NCBI GenBank assembly: GCA_003609755.1
Contig: AP017991.1
Span: forward strand, 1,152,001-1,216,000
Reading direction: 5' to 3'
DNA from: Planktothrix agardhii NIES-204
Lineage (GTDB): Bacteria; Cyanobacteriota; Cyanobacteriia; Cyanobacteriales; Microcoleaceae
DNA: 64,000 bases
Shown here: piece by piece, positions 60,547-64,000 of the stretch
Layout: each line of letters begins with the position of its first letter
Position numbering within the stretch: position 1 is the first letter of the stretch
Translations under genes and position numbers: made by a program
The notes under the pieces: model-generated
What the model was told of the DNA's origin: nothing
Database searches by the model: none
The model's input: the letters and a program-made list of their open reading frames with translations, nothing else

Positions 60547-61650
60547 TTACAGTTCAGGGTGTAGAGATGGGTTTTTACTTGTTTCTACCTGGTTGATTTT
60601 TACAGGTAACTCCAGGGAATTTGCCTCTGCTGGTTGTAATAAATTGGCTTCTGGTTGAGATGGGGTAAAATCCTGAGAACGTTTGATTTTTAACTTTTCG
60701 GCCAAAGTTTCCCGTTGATTTACCAAATAGATACTGACTAATGTTAAGCCGACTCCCATTGATTGTAACGGACTGAGGACTTCTTGTAAAAAGAAATTTC
60801 CAAATAAGAGGGCAAAAACTGGGGTCAGAAACGTCAAAGAACTCAAGCTAGTCAGACTTCCACTAGATGCAAAATAGAAAAATAATCCGTAGGATATGGC
60901 ACTGCCAAATACGGTAGAATAACCCATAGCCACCCAACCGGAAAGATCAATATTTTGCCACTGTTGAGTTTCTGAAATTGCAGATAACCCAAATAAAGGT
61001 AAACCCCCAATAATCATGTGCCATCCCGTGCCGACAACCGGATCAGCATAGCGACAAACCCACCGGACTAATACAGTTCCAGTTGCCATTGATAGCGCGG
61101 CTAATAACATTAATAATTGCCCACTATTAAACAATTGAGAAATATCAATAGAATTCACTAATAATTCCGCATTAAATAACCCTAAAATCCAATCATCGGG
61201 TAAACCAATAAAACTAATTCCCATAATGCCAATAGCTAACCCTAACCATCCCCAAAATCCAATGGTTTCTTGAAATAACCATAAAGATAAAATTGCCACG
61301 GCTAGGGGTTGGGAGTCGATCATCACCGATCCTAACCCGGCCCCGGTTCTAACTAACCCTTGGGCTAAAAATCCTTGGAATAAAGTGGCATCCACTAACC
61401 CAAATATTGATATCCACAGCCATGCTTTCCAGCCTTTCGGTTGCGGACGCCCCGACAATATTCCCGCCAATATTACCAAAACCCCTGCGGGGACTAACCG
61501 AACTCCCGCCATAAAAAACGGTGTCGTATGGGGTAGGAGTCCCTTCATCGCCACCATCGCCGTCCCCCAAAAGAAAAAGGGGGCAATTAACAATAATGGT
61601 TGAAAGGGTAATTTTGCAGGGGTTTGGGGTTGCTGCATTCGCTTCTCCAT
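60547..61650 (-). CDS. EamA/DMT-superfamily transporter
   Basis: 367 residues with ten predicted transmembrane helices in two EamA repeats: PLLLIAPFFFWGTAMVAMKG at the start and ATGTVLVRWVCRYADPVVGT opening the second. Typical small-solute (amino acid, sugar or drug) exporter architecture; substrate unknown. The soluble C-terminal tail (about 305-367; AEKLKIKRSQDFTPSQPEAN) is longer than usual. Two ATGs are available, 61650 and 61638. It lies 18 bases upstream of treZ on the same strand, but a link to trehalose is speculative. Confidence 0.88.
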   Translation of the reverse strand: MEKRMQQPQTPAKLPFQPLLLIAPFFFWGTAMVAMKGLLPHTTPFFMAGVRLVPAGVLVILAGILSGRPQPKGWKAWLWISIFGLVDATLFQGFLAQGLVRTGAGLGSVMIDSQPLAVAILSLWLFQETIGFWGWLGLAIGIMGISFIGLPDDWILGLFNAELLVNSIDISQLFNSGQLLMLLAALSMATGTVLVRWVCRYADPVVGTGWHMIIGGLPLFGLSAISETQQWQNIDLSGWVAMGYSTVFGSAISYGLFFYFASSGSLTSLSSLTFLTPVFALLFGNFFLQEVLSPLQSMGVGLTLVSIYLVNQRETLAEKLKIKRSQDFTPSQPEANLLQPAEANSLELPVKINQVETSKNPSLHPEL

Positions 61651-61680
61651 TGAGGTTGAGTGACGTTATGTTCCCTGGTT

Positions 61681-61915
61681 TGACCCCCCTAGCACCCTGG
61701 TTTGACCCCCCCTAGCCCCCCTTGGTAAGGGGGGGAACTGGAGGGGACTGTAAGTGTTGCATGGTTTTCACCGAACTGAATATTAGCTCGACTTTCAAGC
61801 CCCCCTTGGTAAGGGGGGTTGGGGGGTCTAATTTCCCGCCCCTTGGTAAGGGGGGTTGGGGGGTCTAATTTCCCGCCCCCTTACTAAGGGGGTTGGGGGG
61901 GTCTAAACTCAGGGG
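61681..61915. repeat. Cluster of CCCCCTTGGTAAGGGGG palindromes
   Basis: Four copies, the last three spaced 37-38 bases with shared GGTTGGGGGGTCTAATTTC and then CCGCCCC. They fill the space between divergent EamA and sppA genes. Each palindrome forms a G/C-rich stem-loop. Confidence 0.8.
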
Positions 61916-62001
61916 AAAGTTAGGAGGTCAGAATTATGTACTTTTATTAAGCCGTTTATATCATATTATTAATTTAATTTAATACAGTTCTGTCATTACC
62001 C

Positions 62002-62820
62002 ATGATTTGGCCATTTAAACCGAGATATCGCAAACAAATCGCCCGCATAGAAATTAATGGTGCCATTGGGTCGGAGACCCGCAAACGGGTGTTGGAAGAC
62101 CTAAAAACCGTGGAAGAACGGAAATTTCCCGCCCTACTCCTGAGAATTGATAGCCCTGGGGGAACCGTTGGCGACTCCCAAGAGATTTATAGCGCCTTGA
62201 AACGGTTACAGAAAAAAGTCAAAATTGTGGCGAGTTTCGGGAATATTTCTGCCTCCGGGGGTGTTTATATTGGCATGGGAGCCGAACATATTATGGCAAA
62301 CCCAGGAACAATTACCGGAAGTATTGGGGTGATTTTACGAGGTAATAATATAGAACGGTTATTAGAAAAAATTGGCATATCTTTTAAGGTGATTAAATCC
62401 GGGCCTTATAAAGATATTTTATCTTTTGATCGAGAATTAACTGAACCCGAACAACATATTTTACAGGAATTAATTGATACCAGTTATCAACAATTTGTGC
62501 AAACTGTTGCTGAGTCTCGAAACTTGAGTCATGACAGCGTGAGGAGTTTTGCCGATGGTCGGATTTTTACCGGACAACAGGCGGTGGAATTGGGAATAGT
62601 AGACCGTTTAGGAACGGAAGAAGATGCCCGGTGTTGGGCAGCGGAATTAGTTAAACTAGATCCCAAGAAAACCGAGTGTTTCACCTTTGAAAAACCCAAA
62701 CCTTTTGTAAGTCGGTTAACCGGAAGTAATTTAGCCCCGAATAGCATTATTGCAGCTAACAATTGGCTAGAATTTGAGTTATCTACCAGTGGTTTACCGT
62801 TGTGGATGTACCGACCATAA
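62002..62820 (+). CDS. sppA: Signal peptide peptidase SppA (short form)
   Basis: 272 residues. S49 serine protease; short SppA-36K-like form lacking the duplicated N-terminal domain. Seen: IARIEINGAIGSETRKRVLE, LLRIDSPGGTVGDSQEIYSA, catalytic Ser in VASFGNISASGGVYIGMGAE (Ser about residue 89), PGTITGSIGVILRG and the downstream Lys region (about 135-140, IKSGPYKDILSF). No N-terminal membrane anchor is apparent. It degrades cleaved signal peptides; cyanobacterial SppA has been linked to light acclimation. Terminated by a hairpin at 62861. Confidence 0.93.
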   Translation: MIWPFKPRYRKQIARIEINGAIGSETRKRVLEDLKTVEERKFPALLLRIDSPGGTVGDSQEIYSALKRLQKKVKIVASFGNISASGGVYIGMGAEHIMANPGTITGSIGVILRGNNIERLLEKIGISFKVIKSGPYKDILSFDRELTEPEQHILQELIDTSYQQFVQTVAESRNLSHDSVRSFADGRIFTGQQAVELGIVDRLGTEEDARCWAAELVKLDPKKTECFTFEKPKPFVSRLTGSNLAPNSIIAANNWLEFELSTSGLPLWMYRP

Positions 62821-62860
62821 TCAGTCATCAGTTATCAGGTATTTGTTATAATTTATCCTG

Positions 62861-62891
62861 GTTCCAATGCTCTGCATTGGAATGCTTTTTT
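62861..62891 (+). terminator. Rho-independent terminator after sppA
   Basis: TTCCAATGC (62862-62870), three-base loop, GCATTGGAA (62874-62882), followed by TGCTTTTTT. A strong intrinsic terminator shape. Confidence 0.7.
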
Positions 62892-62962
62892 GAGGCTCCG
62901 CCTCTTGTTAGAATGGGAGGCAGAGCCTCCCTGATATCATTTCAAGGTAGAACCTTGAAACG
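62892..62962. repeat. GAGGC...GCCTC hairpin cluster
   Basis: GAGGCTCCGCCTC and GAGGCAGAGCCTC followed by TTTCAAGGTAGAACCTTGAAA: three more palindromes directly after the sppA terminator. Probably part of a known class of cyanobacterial interspersed hairpins. Confidence 0.6.
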
Positions 62963-63034
62963 AGAAAACAGTTAATAGTTGACAAGCGATCGCTATTTGA
63001 ACTCAATCCCATTTTTCAACAATACATCCCTATT

Positions 63035-63065
63035 CCTCGTGTCTTCGTGTCTTTGTGGTTCCTTA
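63035..63065. repeat. CTTCGTGTCTTTGTGG interspersed motif, copy 4
   Basis: CGTGTCTTCGTGTCTTTGTG then GTTCC; related to 8195, 25152 and 41431. Confidence 0.5.
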
Positions 63066-63211
63066 TACAGTTTCAAATTAGAGTTTAATTGTTTCCATTT
63101 TTGGATCAGTTTTATCAAGGTTTCGGTGAGATTGAATTACTTTAACACTTGCATTCTGCCCTTAAATGTGCTAATAAAACATCAATAAACTAGAGTTTTC
63201 ACGCAGAAACC

Positions 63212-64000
63212 ATGCAAGCGCAAAACTTCAAACAAAAATTTAAGCAAACGGTACAAACCTGCGTCGCCTCGGACGTGACCGCATTGTATGGGAGTATGCT
63301 GTTGCGAACCTCTAGTATATTCACCTGTCTAGCCCTAGCAACGGCCTATCCCTTAACCACACAAGCCGCCAGCGTTGTAGATTGGAAAATTGATCCCAAT
63401 ACAGGAATTGTCGAGGTCGAACTGCCGCCGGGGAATCAGCCCCAATTATCGGTTTATAACCTTCCCCCGCGCCTAATCCTAGACCTTCCAAATACGGAAG
63501 TTAAAGTGAATATTACCGAACGCTATGAGACAGGCGTTGTTAGTCAAGTCAGTTTAATTCAAACTAAACCGCAACAGGCTCAATTAGTGGTAGAGTTCAC
63601 CCCCGGTATCACCATTGATCCCCAAACCCTCGATTTACGGCAAATTGGGATTGATAACCTCTGGGTCTTGCGTCCTACCCTACAAACCCTACCCCCGGAA
63701 CCCCCGGCCACTCCTCCGAGTAGCGTGGCGACGGCCCAACCCCAAACGACTCCAACTCCTTCCCCTACTCGAACTGCCACCGCTACTCAAACCACTGCCA
63801 CTGTTAAACCGACCGCACCCCAAAAACCTCCTCAATATTCTGTCCGTCAATACGACCCCCGACAAACGGTTTTACCCAACCCCCAACCGACCAGAGATTC
63901 GAGTTTAGATGTGGTGCGGGTTCCGGTGAGTCAACCTCGCCAAGCCCAACTGTTCCCCACCGTTCCCCCACCTCCTCAAACCACCGCCTATCGCCCTCCT
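63212..64000 (+). CDS. AMIN-domain protein (N-acetylmuramoyl-L-alanine amidase-like), partial
   Basis: 263 residues visible from the ATG at 63212 (MQAQNFKQKFKQTVQTCVAS); the frame stays open to the window end. A signal peptide-like hydrophobic segment follows (about 30-50, MLLRTSSIFTCLALATAYPL) with a probable cleavage at TTQAAS. Residues about 52-155 form an AMIN domain (VVDWKIDPNTGIVEVELPPG; LSVYNLPPRLILDLPNTEVK; VSLIQTKPQQAQLVVEFTPG), which localises cell-wall amidases and secretins to the envelope. A Pro/Thr-rich linker occupies the rest. An Amidase_3 domain is expected beyond the window; a secretin/PilQ-type protein is the alternative. Truncation is only due to the window edge. Confidence 0.8.
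   Translation, partial: MQAQNFKQKFKQTVQTCVASDVTALYGSMLLRTSSIFTCLALATAYPLTTQAASVVDWKIDPNTGIVEVELPPGNQPQLSVYNLPPRLILDLPNTEVKVNITERYETGVVSQVSLIQTKPQQAQLVVEFTPGITIDPQTLDLRQIGIDNLWVLRPTLQTLPPEPPATPPSSVATAQPQTTPTPSPTRTATATQTTATVKPTAPQKPPQYSVRQYDPRQTVLPNPQPTRDSSLDVVRVPVSQPRQAQLFPTVPPPPQTTAYRPP

Overview
The window reads as filamentous cyanobacterial chromosome of the Oscillatoriales/Planktothrix type. Evidence is a phycocyanobilin:ferredoxin oxidoreductase (pcyA), a cyanophycin operon (cphB-cphA), many HIP1 octamers (GCGATCGC), pentapeptide-repeat, DUF29 and Uma2 proteins typical of cyanobacteria, and dense intergenic families of GC-rich palindromic repeats in an otherwise AT-rich sequence. The genus is an inference from the repeat style, not a demonstrated assignment.

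Layout. 1-9.5 kb: partial ABC1/UbiB kinase, sulfide:quinone oxidoreductase-like flavoprotein, asnS, a tandem MITE dimer, ribE, a bifunctional-nuclease-domain protein, a ferredoxin-tailed aldo/keto reductase, a small secreted protein and a Uma2 nuclease. 9.5-19.6 kb: mostly minus strand, with a large acidic conserved protein, an unusual LamG-DUF2235 fusion, a DUF2126 transglutaminase, a Met-rich zinc-ribbon protein, tilS and a GerMN lipoprotein. 19.8-26.9 kb: pyrB, an RsuA/RluE-type pseudouridine synthase, recA, rnc, a NYN/LOTUS protein, a KGG stress protein and trmD with a small partner. 27.3-37 kb: cyanophycin operon with two NtcA-like boxes, tatA, pcyA, dnaX (no intein), glyQ and a candidate 36-residue membrane protein. 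37.3-40.4 kb: AT-rich accessory block with a TcmP protein, an SPL-like radical SAM protein and a type II toxin-antitoxin pair whose PIN toxin looks truncated. 40.4-51.1 kb: second aldo/keto reductase, an M20 carbamoyl/ureide amidohydrolase divergent from an AtzF-C-like protein, a pentapeptide-repeat protein, tRNA-Ser(GCT), a Ser/Thr kinase, DUF29, an SGNH hydrolase, a C39-like peptidase and a stress protein. 51.6-60.5 kb: trehalose/alpha-glucan block (TreS-maltokinase fusion, TreY, TreZ). 60.5-64 kb: EamA transporter, SppA and the start of an AMIN-domain protein.

How the genes work together. CphA makes cyanophycin and CphB degrades it. The M20 amidohydrolase and the AtzF-C-like protein may add ureide or carbamoyl nitrogen salvage. 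TreY and TreZ would release trehalose from glycogen-type glucans, and TreS links trehalose to maltose. The maltokinase half fused to TreS has lost residues of its expected catalytic loop.

The most interesting candidates are the TcmP + radical SAM pair next to a decayed toxin-antitoxin unit, the LamG-DUF2235 protein, the altered maltokinase loop, and several families of non-autonomous repeats, one of which supplies the cphA stop codon. All functional calls rest on reading motifs by eye; no database search was run.
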